Below, piece after piece: positions 52,341-61,548 of a stretch of DNA of 61,682 nucleotides. Each line of letters starts with the position of its first letter. Position 1 is the stretch's first letter. The DNA comes from Planctomycetota bacterium (GTDB lineage: Bacteria > Planctomycetota > SZUA-567 > H5-PLA8): positions 1 through 61,682 of the forward strand of contig JACQFI010000104.1 in the NCBI GenBank assembly GCA_016200135.1, read 5' to 3'. Position numbers and translations under genes: made by a program. The notes beneath the pieces are model-generated. The model did no database searches. It was not told where the DNA came from and worked only from the letters and a program-made list of their open reading frames with translations.

Positions 52341-52416
52341 AAATCCCCTCCTTATGTAAGGAGGGGTTAGAGGAGGTTAATGCAGCGAAGGAGTTACCCC
52401 CCTTACTTAAGGGGGA
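52341..52416. repeat. REP-like double hairpin in the 5' region of the oxidoreductase gene
   Basis: Two perfect hairpins lie side by side: CCCCTCCTTA (52345-52354) with TAAGGAGGGG (52357-52366), and CCCCCTTA (52398-52405) with TAAGGGGG (52408-52415). They resemble C-tract/G-tract REP elements found in many environmental genomes. The second arms contain GGAGG-type sequences but too far from the ATG at 52475 to be the ribosome site. Confidence 0.6.
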
Positions 52417-52474
52417 ATTCTCGATGCGCCGCGGGTTTTCAACAGAGGAACCGAACCGAAATAAGGAGCGTTTC

Positions 52475-53569
52475 ATGTCCATCAAGGCCATTCTTGTGGG
52501 GCTCGGCGGCCGGGCCAAGAGCTGGTTCGACACCGCGAAGGAGAACTCCGAGGTCGAGTTCGTCGGCTTCGTGGAGCCGTTCAAGCCGAACCAGGAGCGC
52601 GCCGTCCAGCAGTGGGGCATCGCCAAGGCGCAGATTCACCCCAAGCTGAGCGACGCGCTCGCCGCGGAGAAAGCGGACTGCGTGCTTGATGTCACGCCGC
52701 CCGCCGCGCACGAGGCTATCGCGCTTGAAGCCTTCAAGGCCGGCCTGCACGTTCTTGGCGAGAAGCCGCTCTCGGACAGCCGCCCTTCGGCTAAGCGCAT
52801 GGTGGCCGCGGCCAAAGCCGCGAAGCGCCGCCACATGATTACGCAGAACTATCGTTTCGGCGCGACGCCGCGCACCGCCGCGCGGCTGGTGAAGTCCGGC
52901 ATCGTCGGCAAGCCGGGCTCGGTGGACATCGCGTTCTTCATGAGTTGGGCCGACGCGCCGGGCTCGCATTATGTGGAAAAGCCGTACATGTTTCTCACCG
53001 ACATGGGCATCCACCACTTCGACATGATCCGCTACGTCATGGGCGCCGAAGTCCTCGCCGCGCAGGGCCTCTCCTGGAACTATCCGTGGGGCTGGCACAA
53101 GGGCGACGCAAGCCACGTCATCGTCTTCGACTGCAAGGGCGGCTTGAAGGCCGTGCATCGCGGCATCGGCTGCACGCTCGGCTACCGCACGAGCTGGAAC
53201 GGCGAGTGGCGCATCGAGGGCCCCGAGGGCACGCTCACGTGGGAGCGCGACAAGCTCTTCTTCTCGCGCGAACACCGCACGCCAGAGCGCAAGCGCCAGG
53301 AGATCCCGCTCGACCCGCAGCCGCTGGGCGGCCAGTCGGCGATCCTGGCCGAGTTCCTCGCTGCAATTAAGGAGAACCGCGCGCCCGAATGCAGTAGCGA
53401 GGATAACCTGAAGTCGCTCGACATGGTCTTCGCCGCCCTCGAAAGCATCAAACTGCACCGCGAAGTCAAGACCGCCGAGCTGGACAAGCTGACGGGCGGC
53501 AACGGCAAAGCGCCTAAGGCCGCGAAATCTTCCAAACCCAAATCTAAACCTGCGCGTAAGAAGAAGTGA
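52475..53569 (+). CDS. Gfo/Idh/MocA-family oxidoreductase
   Basis: The 364-residue NAD(P)-dependent dehydrogenase has a Rossmann domain from the start (AILVGLGGRAKSWFDTAK) and the catalytic Lys in HVLGEKPLSDSRPSAKRM. The C-terminal alpha/beta domain has TDMGIHHFDMIRYVMGAE. A Lys-rich tail ends the protein. The ATG at 52475 follows AAGGAGCGTTTC; a longer frame to 52319 runs through the double hairpin and is rejected. Substrate unknown, probably a sugar or sugar acid. A strong terminator follows 48 bases after the stop. Confidence 0.9.
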   Translation: MSIKAILVGLGGRAKSWFDTAKENSEVEFVGFVEPFKPNQERAVQQWGIAKAQIHPKLSDALAAEKADCVLDVTPPAAHEAIALEAFKAGLHVLGEKPLSDSRPSAKRMVAAAKAAKRRHMITQNYRFGATPRTAARLVKSGIVGKPGSVDIAFFMSWADAPGSHYVEKPYMFLTDMGIHHFDMIRYVMGAEVLAAQGLSWNYPWGWHKGDASHVIVFDCKGGLKAVHRGIGCTLGYRTSWNGEWRIEGPEGTLTWERDKLFFSREHRTPERKRQEIPLDPQPLGGQSAILAEFLAAIKENRAPECSSEDNLKSLDMVFAALESIKLHREVKTAELDKLTGGNGKAPKAAKSSKPKSKPARKKK

Positions 53570-53616
53570 GTGATATCCCGCTTCTTGTATTCGTGAGGCG
53601 AGGGGACCACGTTTCC

Positions 53617-53650
53617 GCAAGACCCGCTTCGGCGGGTCTTGCTCTTTATT
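53617..53650 (+). terminator. Rho-independent terminator
   Basis: An 11-bp perfect stem, GCAAGACCCGC (53617-53627) with GCGGGTCTTGC (53632-53642), is closed by a TTCG tetraloop and followed by TCTTTATTT. It ends transcription of the oxidoreductase gene. Confidence 0.88.
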
Positions 53651-53727
53651 TAGATGAAAACCCTGGGCAAAAAATCGTATAAGTAGAAGTATCGTAGGTA
53701 TCGTGTGGCCGCGCACTGGAGCAAACC

Positions 53728-54246
53728 GTGAACACGGTGACCGCCCAAGCGGGTCGAGGTCAACAACCGGAAAACGATGGTGTCACCGCGGGCACAAGTG
53801 CAAAGAAGCCCTTGGGCCACAGCGCGGCTCTGGTAATGACCGTTGCCAGTTTCTTTGCGTTCGGAGCATGGTCGGTCTTTAAATGGATAAGCCAGGCATT
53901 AGATGATGCTGAAACAGTATGCTTCGTATTCTCTATCACGGCGTGTGTGTTTTGCTTGTGGTCGCAAATCCTAGCCTTCCGCTCCTGCGCCGGCCCTGAG
54001 CGATCCCGTCTTGCAAGACTTGTATTGTATCTGCCTCAAGTCCTCTTCCTTTACCTAGGGCTGTTCCGAGGGAATATCTACGTATCCGTGCTGCTTCAAA
54101 TGCCGGTAGCCCTATTGTTCTGGATGACCGTGCGCGCGCGTCTTGAAGATCCGCCGAGATTCGTATTGGTTGGAAGTACTTTGTACGGAATGTCCGTGCT
54201 CCTATTGTGGTTGAGTCTAATGTTTCCAACGACCTTCTTTCTCTAG
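53728..54246 (+). CDS. Membrane protein, first of four tandem paralogs
   Basis: The 172-residue protein starts at GTG. About four hydrophobic helices are visible (for example VMTVASFFAFGAWSVFKWIS and SITACVFCLWSQILAF). The segment between helices 1 and 2 (DDAETVCFVFS) and the LWSxxLA pattern of helix 2 recur in the three following genes. I recognise no family. It stands behind a terminator and 26 bases before the next gene, so it begins a likely operon. Confidence 0.65.
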   Translation: MNTVTAQAGRGQQPENDGVTAGTSAKKPLGHSAALVMTVASFFAFGAWSVFKWISQALDDAETVCFVFSITACVFCLWSQILAFRSCAGPERSRLARLVLYLPQVLFLYLGLFRGNIYVSVLLQMPVALLFWMTVRARLEDPPRFVLVGSTLYGMSVLLLWLSLMFPTTFFL

Positions 54247-54271
54247 ACGATTTTCGCGGAGCAAGGCATAC

Positions 54272-55528
54272 ATGACTTTCACAGCCGAGACCACTGCGCG
54301 GAAGGATGGGCTTACCTTACCCGTTAAGCCGAACCCGGTGGCCCGAGGCCATCGCCTCGGCCGCAGCGCCTGGATTCTGCACGGCCTCGCGTACCTCTTT
54401 TTCCTCTCCGCCTGGGGCGTCATGCTGATTTTGGGCGAGTCCACCGAAGAGTCCCAGCCGGTGCAAGGCGTCGGCGGCGCGGCGGCCATCGTGCTCTCGC
54501 TCTGGTCCCTCGTGCTCTCGATTCGCGCCCTCATCGCCGCCGAACGCCCGGTGCTGCCAGTGCTCAACATCGCGCTGGTGCTGCTGGAAATCACCGCGCC
54601 CTGCGTCGCAGTGTGGTGGCCGCTGCTGCTGAACTATCGCGCCTTTAGCCCCGTCTACGAGATCGCCCTGGCGTGGGGTTTACCCGTCTTTGTGCCGTTC
54701 ATGAGTTTTGGGAGCGGAATCGCCGCGCTCTTTGCCTGGTGGCTGACCGGCCGAGCCGAACGGCGCGGCCAGAAGCAGGGGCAGCCCGCCTGGACGCAAA
54801 GGCGCCGTTGGCGCTGGGGCGTCTCGCTCTATGCGGGAGCGCTGGCCATGCTCGCCTGCCTGATACTGCCCCTGCCGCTCTATATTTTTGCCGCGCTCTC
54901 CGCCAGCGTTGCGGAAAAGGGAATCCTCCAGAATATCGTGCTCGATACGACGCCCGATTTCATAAAGCTCATCGCCTATAATCAAATGGGCAACGGTTCG
55001 CGCGGTCCAAGTCTTAAATACCGCATGCTTCAGGACGGAAGATTGTCGGATGCGCTTCTATTGAGCTTTTTTCATCACAAAGATAATTCGTTGGGAAATG
55101 CTGCTTGGGCGGCCTACACGAATAGACATCCGGAGCAACGCTTGTCGCGCGCCATGGAAATCGCGGCATCTCCCGGCGATTTCAACTCCACAGTTCAGTA
55201 CATCGCCGGGTGGGAGGTTGCGATGGATGGGTCCCCTGAGCAGATCGGCGCACTCTTTCCCACGGCGGGCTTTGGGCCCGATCCTTTGCACGATGGACTC
55301 TACCAGGGCCTGCGATATTCCCCGAGCAAGGAGCTGATTCCCCAACTCGCCCCGCTTCTTGATTGTAAAGAACTGTATGCGCGCCGCATGGCAACCCATA
55401 TCCTTGCGTATCAAACAGGCGCCACACTTACTGCGACGCCCCAGCCAGGTTCCGTGCCTGAGACGGCGCAAGAAATGAGTGAGTTGGAAACCGTGCGCGC
55501 CGCCGTGAAGAAAGCCACGCAGCGGTAA
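54272..55528 (+). CDS. Membrane protein, second of four tandem paralogs
   Basis: The 418-residue protein has about five helices (near 34-54, 68-88, 96-120, 128-152 and 183-206) and a soluble C-terminal domain (about 225-418). The block QPVQGVGGAAAIVLSLWSLV matches YTIQGVGGAAAFALAIWSAV of the next gene. The C-terminal part contains AWAAYTNRHPEQRLSRAMEI, HEAT-like in look and also paralogous to the next gene (VLCNRHPQEALNFALREA). Function unknown; a scaffold or sensor at the membrane is possible. Confidence 0.7.
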   Translation: MTFTAETTARKDGLTLPVKPNPVARGHRLGRSAWILHGLAYLFFLSAWGVMLILGESTEESQPVQGVGGAAAIVLSLWSLVLSIRALIAAERPVLPVLNIALVLLEITAPCVAVWWPLLLNYRAFSPVYEIALAWGLPVFVPFMSFGSGIAALFAWWLTGRAERRGQKQGQPAWTQRRRWRWGVSLYAGALAMLACLILPLPLYIFAALSASVAEKGILQNIVLDTTPDFIKLIAYNQMGNGSRGPSLKYRMLQDGRLSDALLLSFFHHKDNSLGNAAWAAYTNRHPEQRLSRAMEIAASPGDFNSTVQYIAGWEVAMDGSPEQIGALFPTAGFGPDPLHDGLYQGLRYSPSKELIPQLAPLLDCKELYARRMATHILAYQTGATLTATPQPGSVPETAQEMSELETVRAAVKKATQR

Positions 55529-55555
55529 TCGGAAGAACGCTTGCGAGACGAAGAG

Positions 55556-56686
55556 ATGCACGCTGCAACCGTAAAAGCTTCGGATCGGCCCGCGCCCGCC
55601 GGGCCCGTTGCGCCTGCCAAGCCTCCCGCGCCGCCTGCCACCGGCGCATTCGGCCGCAGCGCGCTCTGGCTCTACGCGCTGGCGTGGCTCGCGGCGCTTG
55701 GCACCACCTTTGTCGTTTGGGTTCTGGGAACCAAGGACGACGAGGTCTACACGATTCAGGGCGTCGGCGGCGCGGCGGCGTTCGCGCTCGCGATCTGGTC
55801 CGCCGTGATCGCGCTGCGCGGCTACCTGCGCGGCGAACTCAAGCGCTGGACCGCCGGCGTGCTCTGCGTGTTCCTCGTGGAACTCGCGTGGCTTGGCGCC
55901 TGGGAATGGTCGATGTTGCTCCGCTGGGGCGGCGAGCCCAGCGCGCTCTTTACGTGGTGCATGTGGACTGCACTCCCCGTCTGGGGCCTCTACCTCGGTC
56001 TCGCGATGCCGTTCGCGGCCTCGCTGGCCTGGCTGAGGCAGACGATGGCCGCGCGCCGCCGCGCGCGCCTGCAGCCTCAAGAAGAAGTCTGGACCATCTC
56101 CGAGCGCCGGCGCTTTGCCGCGAAGTGGTGCGCGCTCTATCTCGCAGCGCCAGCGATTTTGCTGCTCCCGGTGACCCTGTTCGTCTTCAGCGCGCTGGTC
56201 ATCGGCATGGGCAAGGGCGTGACGTGGCAGGAGTACGTCGTCGCCTGGACGCCGGACTCCATTAAGCGCGCCGGAAACTTCGGCGTCTCGATCTACGACG
56301 GCCCGCGCTCGCACACGCTGCAACTGGGCCTCGTGCTGGGCGGCGATCTGCCCGCGGACGAACTCCAGGGCTACTTGCGCGACGCCAATCCGAACACGCG
56401 CAAATACGCCTGGGAGGTTCTCTGCAACCGGCATCCTCAAGAGGCGTTGAACTTCGCCCTGCGCGAAGCCCCGCGCTCGGGCCTGCTCCTCTTTGACACG
56501 CAGAAGTGGGCCGGGGAACTGGTCGGTCAGGATGGCGAAGACGAAGCCGTCGAGGCTCTGCTGCGCGACTTCGACGGCCTGATGCCGTTCTTTCGCGACG
56601 GCCTGTACCGTGGGCTCTGGCAGGCCAATCGCTGGGCGCTCGCCAGCAAGTGGGATTCCATGGAGCGCGAGCGGCGCAAACGCTAG
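55556..56686 (+). CDS. Membrane protein, third of four tandem paralogs
   Basis: The 376-residue protein has an ATG at 55556; a TTG five codons earlier is an alternative and neither has a strong ribosome site. An Ala/Pro-rich head is followed by about five helices, the shared block YTIQGVGGAAAFALAIWSAV, and a soluble C-terminal domain with VLCNRHPQEALNFALREA and FRDGLYRGLWQAN. It is closely related to the preceding gene over its whole length. Function not recognised. Confidence 0.7.
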   Translation: MHAATVKASDRPAPAGPVAPAKPPAPPATGAFGRSALWLYALAWLAALGTTFVVWVLGTKDDEVYTIQGVGGAAAFALAIWSAVIALRGYLRGELKRWTAGVLCVFLVELAWLGAWEWSMLLRWGGEPSALFTWCMWTALPVWGLYLGLAMPFAASLAWLRQTMAARRRARLQPQEEVWTISERRRFAAKWCALYLAAPAILLLPVTLFVFSALVIGMGKGVTWQEYVVAWTPDSIKRAGNFGVSIYDGPRSHTLQLGLVLGGDLPADELQGYLRDANPNTRKYAWEVLCNRHPQEALNFALREAPRSGLLLFDTQKWAGELVGQDGEDEAVEALLRDFDGLMPFFRDGLYRGLWQANRWALASKWDSMERERRKR

Positions 56687-56696
56687 GAAATCCAGG

Positions 56697-57161
56697 ATGC
56701 CGGAACCAGAATCTGCAGCTCAAAGCGATCGATTGGAGCAACGCTGCCGCGATGCGGTTATCGCGCAGATACTGGCCGTTTCCGCTTTGGCAGCGTTTGC
56801 GGTGTTGTATCTGGTGAGCAAGACGCCAGACCAAGAATCCTTTACTTTCTGTATCGTGGCAATTTCCGCTTCCTTGGTGTTGAACGTCTGGTCGTTTGTT
56901 CTGGCCATCTCTACAGTGCATGAAGGCATTTTGTTTGCCGGCTCTCGTATCGTTCTGTGGTCTTTCGGCCTCCAGATATTTGCAGCCATGGTTTTCCTGT
57001 CGGGCATGCCTGTGGCATTAGCTGGTATTATGACGGTGATCGCAGGGGTACAGATTCTCTTGGACGCCTCCCCTTCAGGAAGAGCCTTCATGCCTTTCGC
57101 GCGTGCCCTGATGTTTGCGCTGGCGGCCATACATTTCATTTCTTTGCTCATGCTCAAGTAA
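56697..57161 (+). CDS. Membrane protein, fourth of four tandem paralogs
   Basis: The 154-residue protein starts at 56697 after AGGAAATCCAGG. It has four helices (near 23-43, 55-75, 87-107 and 128-150) and no soluble C-terminal domain, like the first gene of the set. It shares DQESFTFCIVAISASLVLNV and VWSFVLAI with its neighbours. It follows the third paralog after 10 bases. Function not recognised. Confidence 0.65.
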   Translation: MPEPESAAQSDRLEQRCRDAVIAQILAVSALAAFAVLYLVSKTPDQESFTFCIVAISASLVLNVWSFVLAISTVHEGILFAGSRIVLWSFGLQIFAAMVFLSGMPVALAGIMTVIAGVQILLDASPSGRAFMPFARALMFALAAIHFISLLMLK

Positions 57162-57236
57162 CCCATTCGCTCTCGCGCGCCGCGGCCAGGCGCGCTATTC
57201 TGTCTCCGCGATGAACTCGACGGAGACCGACGCGAC

Positions 57237-58349
57237 GTGAAGAACCTGATTGCCGCGCGAGCCGCGCAGATCGAGGCCTCGGGCATCCGCAAGATATTCG
57301 ATCTTGCCGCGACGCTCAAGGACCCCATCAATCTCTCCATCGGCCAGCCGGACTTCGACGTGCCCGAGCCCGTCAAGGACGCGGCGATCGCGGCGATCCG
57401 CGCGGGCTTCAATCGCTACACGCCCTCCGGCGGCATCCCCGAATTGCGCGAGAAAGTTCTTGCCCGGTTCCAGCGGGATCACGGCGTGCGGCTGGACGAC
57501 GGCTTCATCGCCAGCGGCGTCTCGGGTGCGCTCACGCTGGCGCTGCTCGCACTGGTGAATCCCGGCGATGAGGTGCTGCTTCCCGATCCGTTCTTCGTGA
57601 GCTACACGCACCTGACCACGATCTGCGGTGGCGTGCCGGTCTACTACGACACCTATCCGGACTTCCGCGTGGACCCGGAAGCCGTGGAGAAACTCGTCAC
57701 GCCGCGCACGAAAGCGATCCTCGCCATGTCGCCGGGCAATCCCACCGGCGCGTGCATGGACGAATCCTCCAAGCAGGCGCTCGCGGACCTCGCGCGCCGC
57801 AAGGGCCTGGCGCTGATCACGGATGAGATCTACGAACTCTTCACGTACGGCCCGCACGGCAAGAGTCTCGCCACGTACTATCCGGAAGGCTCCCTCGTGC
57901 TCGGCGGGCTCTCCAAGACTGCCGCGATGACCGGCTGGCGCGTGGGCTGGACGCTCGGGCCGAAGCACCTCATCGACGCGATGCTCAAGCTGCAGCAGTT
58001 CACGTTCGTGTGCGCTCCGAGTTTCGCGCAGAAGGCGGCGCTGGTGGCGTTCGACGCCGATCTCTCCGCTGCTGTGCCCGTGTATCGCGCCAAGCGCGAC
58101 CGCATGCTCGCCGGCCTGCGCGTGGCCGGATACGAAGCCCCTGAACCCGGCGGCGCGTTCTACCTCTTTGTGAAGGCGCCCAAGCGTTACGCCAACGGCA
58201 CGGCGTTCGTGGAAGAGGCCGTTCGCCGCGAGTTGCTGCTCGTGCCTGGCGGCGTCTTCTCCCGGCGCGACACCCATTTTCGGATCTCCTACGCCGCGCC
58301 GGACGAGAAACTCGAACGCGCGCTCGAGATCTTCAAAGCCATGGCCTGA
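57237..58349 (+). CDS. PLP-dependent class I/II aminotransferase
   Basis: The 370-residue protein starts at GTG with GGAG 11 bases upstream. Hallmarks of aspartate/tyrosine-type aminotransferases are INLSIGQPDFDVPEPV, YTPSGGIPELREKV, SPGNPTG (N168), DEIY (D196, Y199), the Schiff-base lysine K227 in GGLSKTAAMTGWRVGW, and the C-terminal HFRISYA Arg that binds the alpha-carboxylate. It transfers amino groups between an amino acid and 2-oxoglutarate; substrate not fixed. Cytoplasmic. Confidence 0.94.
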   Translation: MKNLIAARAAQIEASGIRKIFDLAATLKDPINLSIGQPDFDVPEPVKDAAIAAIRAGFNRYTPSGGIPELREKVLARFQRDHGVRLDDGFIASGVSGALTLALLALVNPGDEVLLPDPFFVSYTHLTTICGGVPVYYDTYPDFRVDPEAVEKLVTPRTKAILAMSPGNPTGACMDESSKQALADLARRKGLALITDEIYELFTYGPHGKSLATYYPEGSLVLGGLSKTAAMTGWRVGWTLGPKHLIDAMLKLQQFTFVCAPSFAQKAALVAFDADLSAAVPVYRAKRDRMLAGLRVAGYEAPEPGGAFYLFVKAPKRYANGTAFVEEAVRRELLLVPGGVFSRRDTHFRISYAAPDEKLERALEIFKAMA

Positions 58350-58486
58350 CTTAACGCGCCGGGCCTCTTGCAAATTGACCTGCTTTCCCGGGTCCAATTG
58401 GCGCGGCGATCGGCCTTCAAAAGATACGCAGGTATTTAAAGCGCGAATTTGTATGGATTTACCGCCGGCCGCGCCGGAAATTCCAA

Positions 58487-58502
58487 TGGCACGCTCTTTG
58501 AT
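58487..58502 (+). promoter_or_regulatory. Sigma-54-like promoter upstream of hsp20
   Basis: TGGCACG (58487-58493), four bases, then TTGAT (58498-58502) resembles the -24/-12 consensus TGGCACG-N4-TTGCA, with the -12 C replaced by A. It lies 76 bases before the hsp20 ATG. Confidence 0.35.
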
Positions 58503-58577
58503 AAGAGTAAAGCATCGGGCGCCGATCCCGGCCGCCCAAGGAGTCGACGGTCCCGATTGCTTGAAAGGAGCATTGCC

Positions 58578-59030
58578 ATGCTTGCACGCACGTATCGTTC
58601 CGTTCCGTCCGTCTTCGGGCGCGATGTGGATTCCCTCTTTGAGAATTTCTTTCAAGGTTACCCGCAGGCCGGCGTTTCCGGCGGCGGAATCGAGCACCGC
58701 TTCCCGGCGCTGAACATCTGGGAGAACGAGGCGGGCTTTCACCTCGAGGCCGATCTGCCTGGCATGAAGTTGGAAGAGCTCGAGATTACGGTGCTGGGTA
58801 ACGAACTGACGCTCAAGGGCGAGCGCACGGCGGCTCCGCAGGAAGGCGCGGCGTACCATGTGCGCGAGCGCAGTGCTGGAGCGTTCTCGCGGCTGGTGCG
58901 TTTCCCGGTTGACCTCGACGCGGAGAAAGCCCAGGCGCGGCTGGAGAACGGCGTTCTGACGCTCGACCTGCCCCGGCACGCCTCCGCGCTCCCGCGCAAG
59001 ATCGAAGTGAAGGCATTGAACGGCAAGTAA
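58578..59030 (+). CDS. Hsp20 small heat shock protein
   Basis: This 150-residue chaperone holds unfolding proteins. The N-terminal arm contains SVFGRDVDSLFENFFQGYP. The alpha-crystallin domain (about 50-140) has FHLEADLPGMKLEELEITV and LTLKGERTA. ARLENGVLTLDLPRHASALP carries the GVLT motif near the C terminus, and the end reads KIEVKALNGK. The ATG at 58578 follows AAAGGAGCATTGCC. The frame extends upstream but is not protein-like. A sigma-54-like site lies upstream. Confidence 0.94.
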   Translation: MLARTYRSVPSVFGRDVDSLFENFFQGYPQAGVSGGGIEHRFPALNIWENEAGFHLEADLPGMKLEELEITVLGNELTLKGERTAAPQEGAAYHVRERSAGAFSRLVRFPVDLDAEKAQARLENGVLTLDLPRHASALPRKIEVKALNGK

Positions 59031-59166
59031 GCGGGCATTCTTGGCCCGTGCCATTGGCTAATGCCTCCGCATATGGGGTACATTGTAGGTGCAAGCGCCG
59101 GCCGGTAATGCCTGCGCTTGTGCGTGGGAGGGGAGTCTCGAGCGGCCTTGGGCCGGGGGTGAAGGC

Positions 59167-59529
59167 ATGTCCCTTCTCGTGAGCGGGGATGGAGCAGAGA
59201 ACGTAGTTCGCATCAAGGCTAGCGGAAAGGCGGAGCCCAAGGAGTACAAACCTTTCTTCGCCGATCTGGAGCGTTCGCTGAAACAGCACGCCAAGGTCGG
59301 ACTGCTGCTCGAGTTTTTGGATTTCGAAGGCTGGGACTTGGATTCCTTGGGCGCAGACCTGCCCTTCGATGTCGCCTGCCTCGGCCGCATCTCGAAGATG
59401 GCGGTGATCGGCGACAAGAAGTGGGAAGAGTGGATTAACACGTACTGCAGCCCGTTCATGGGCGCGGCCGTGCGCTGCTTCAAGCCCGGTGAAGACGATC
59501 AGGCCAAGGCCTGGCTCGGCGCGGCGTGA
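59167..59529 (+). CDS. SpoIIAA/STAS-like protein
   Basis: The 120-residue protein begins MSLLVSGDGAENVVRIKASG. Alternating strands and helices with KVGLLLEFLDFEGWDLDSL, RISKMAVIGDKKWEEWI and VRCFKPGEDDQAKAWLG match the SpoIIAA-like (DUF3478) family, a STAS-fold group found in many environmental bacteria. Its partners are not known. It follows Hsp20 by 136 bases. The longer frame to 59089 has no ribosome site. Confidence 0.85.
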   Translation: MSLLVSGDGAENVVRIKASGKAEPKEYKPFFADLERSLKQHAKVGLLLEFLDFEGWDLDSLGADLPFDVACLGRISKMAVIGDKKWEEWINTYCSPFMGAAVRCFKPGEDDQAKAWLGAA

Positions 59530-59582
59530 TGATCTTGTTAGCTTTGTGAGTCGTGGCACGAGTTCGAATTCGGCGTCCTGTT

Positions 59583-61301
59583 CTAAACGCGCACGGTGAC
59601 GGTGCGCTCCACGCCATAAGCGAGCGGCTGCGCGACGACGCCCATGGCCTTCTCGCGGGGCGCGCGGCCGTCGCGCCAGTGCGTGTTGTAGGGCAGCATG
59701 TGGAGCAGCGCGCGGGCACCGTCGAACCCGTGCAACATGAACTTGCCCGCGCGCCCGATGGCTCCGCCGAGCGCCTCCGGAAGAATCTCGTCTTGCAGAT
59801 CGGCCACGTACTGGCCGCCGCGCCCGTCTACCACGGGTGCTTCGCCCTTCATGGGGAAGGGGAGTTGCAGGTAGACCGGTGACGGCGCGGCCGCGCCGGA
59901 ATCCGGTTTGTCCACGCGCGCGGTGAGCACGACCTCGTCGGCGCGGACTTCCGCATCGAGGCGCGCGCGAAAGCCCGGATAGTTCAGCCGTAGCGTCGCA
60001 GCGTTCGCGCCACGCGCTTCCACCGTGCCCTCTGTCGCCAGGCTAGGCAGGCCCAGCGGACGCGCGCCGCCGCTGAAGAGCGACCAGTACGCCTGCCGTT
60101 TTCCGCCGCCGCCGCCCACGATCAGCCCGGCCTTCTCGTGAAAGATCGCGCAGTGCGTCTGGTAGTCCAGGCACCAGCGTTGCAGCGGCAGTTCGGGCCG
60201 CGTGAACCCCGAAAGGGCCACCGTCCACGGGCCCTTGCGGATTAGCCGCACCGGGAAGTCCTTGGGCGCATGGTTGCCTTCGCCCACGAGCGCATGGACG
60301 CCGGGCGCCGGAGGCGGCTCGTCTTCGGGCAGGTCGCGCGCGAACTGGGTAAAGAACGGCAGACCCAGCCAGCCGCCGTGAACTTGGTATCCACCGCCCA
60401 ACGGCTGCTCGAGCAGTTTATCGAGGAGGAAGTGCAGCAGCGCCCGGCCTTCCGGGATCTGCGCCCACAAGGCGGGCAGGATCGAGACGACGTAGCCGGT
60501 GTAGCGCGTGCGCCCGTCGAGGATCTCGACGGGATGTCCTGATGGATACGTGAAGAGCCGGCAGAAGCCGAGACTGCGCTCCAGCGCGGCGCGTGCCGAA
60601 GCCGCTTGGGTGAGCGCGTGGAAGTGCGAAAGGCCGTTCATCGAGATGTGATGGTAGACGACCACAGGCCCGTCGTGCTCGAACCAGACCCCCGCCGGGT
60701 GCTGGCAGGCGCAGACGCGCTCGAAGGTCTCCGCCGCCCATGCCATCGCGGCCTGATCGCCGAACTGCTTGCCCAATGCGTACGTCGCCAGAAAGTACCA
60801 GACCGGATGGTTACGGACGTTGTGATTCTCGCCGAAGCGTTTCTCCTGCGTCTGACGTTTAGCCTCGCCCCAGATGCACGGCAGCGTGCGGCGCAGGCCG
60901 TCCTCGCAGGCGCGCTCCAGCTTCGGGTCGATCTGGCCACGCAGCAACTCCCACGCGCGCAGCCAGGTGAAGCTGCGCCAGTTGTTGGCGTGATGGGTCG
61001 AGAACGGCTGGTCGTGACTCGACGAGAGGAATCCGCCGTGCTCGTCTTCCAGAGCCAAGTTGTTACGGAAACTGCGCTCGACCGCCTGCAGCAGCCGCGC
61101 GTTTCCCTTCCAAGGATTCTCCGCGTGATCGAGCGTGTACAAGTACGCGAGCGCGTAGAACGCGAACTGCTGGTAATCGGTGGGGTAGGGCGCAAGGAAC
61201 CCCGCGTCGGGCCAGAACTCGCCCTTCTCGTTCTGCTTGGAGAGCATCTCTTCGACGTGGCGGGCAAGGTGCCGGACGGCTTTGTCTTTTAGCGTGGGCA
61301 T
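59583..61301 (-). CDS. Toroid-fold protein, heparinase II/III-like or related
   Basis: The 572-residue protein starts at 61301 (GGAG five bases upstream). Residues about 1-330 are helical and rich in aromatic residues with PYPTDYQQFAFYALAYLYTL, NNWRSFTWLRAWELL and FGENHNVRNHPVWYFLATYA, suggesting an (alpha/alpha)6 toroid. Residues about 370-572 are beta-rich with repeated Gly segments (KAGLIVGGGGGKRQAYWSLF). This layout is seen in polysaccharide lyases and related proteins, but no catalytic set can be assigned. No signal peptide. Probably carbohydrate-active; the family call is tentative. Confidence 0.55.
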   Translation of the reverse strand: MPTLKDKAVRHLARHVEEMLSKQNEKGEFWPDAGFLAPYPTDYQQFAFYALAYLYTLDHAENPWKGNARLLQAVERSFRNNLALEDEHGGFLSSSHDQPFSTHHANNWRSFTWLRAWELLRGQIDPKLERACEDGLRRTLPCIWGEAKRQTQEKRFGENHNVRNHPVWYFLATYALGKQFGDQAAMAWAAETFERVCACQHPAGVWFEHDGPVVVYHHISMNGLSHFHALTQAASARAALERSLGFCRLFTYPSGHPVEILDGRTRYTGYVVSILPALWAQIPEGRALLHFLLDKLLEQPLGGGYQVHGGWLGLPFFTQFARDLPEDEPPPAPGVHALVGEGNHAPKDFPVRLIRKGPWTVALSGFTRPELPLQRWCLDYQTHCAIFHEKAGLIVGGGGGKRQAYWSLFSGGARPLGLPSLATEGTVEARGANAATLRLNYPGFRARLDAEVRADEVVLTARVDKPDSGAAAPSPVYLQLPFPMKGEAPVVDGRGGQYVADLQDEILPEALGGAIGRAGKFMLHGFDGARALLHMLPYNTHWRDGRAPREKAMGVVAQPLAYGVERTVTVRV

Positions 61302-61548
61302 GCGGGCTCCGCTTGGGAATGTAGATTTGAATGGGATAAGCATTCAGCGAGGCGCGGCGTAATTCAAGAACGGATCGTGGATCGCGCAGCCATCGGCGGG
61401 CAAGCGTTTGAGCACGGGCATTCGGTTCGTGGCACAGCCGTCTCGGCTGTCCGAAAAGGAATGCGAAGCACTCTATTGATCTGTTTACAGAAATAAGGAG
61501 CGGCGTCGCCGGACACATCGAACAGGCGGGACGCCTAAGCCACGCGGC

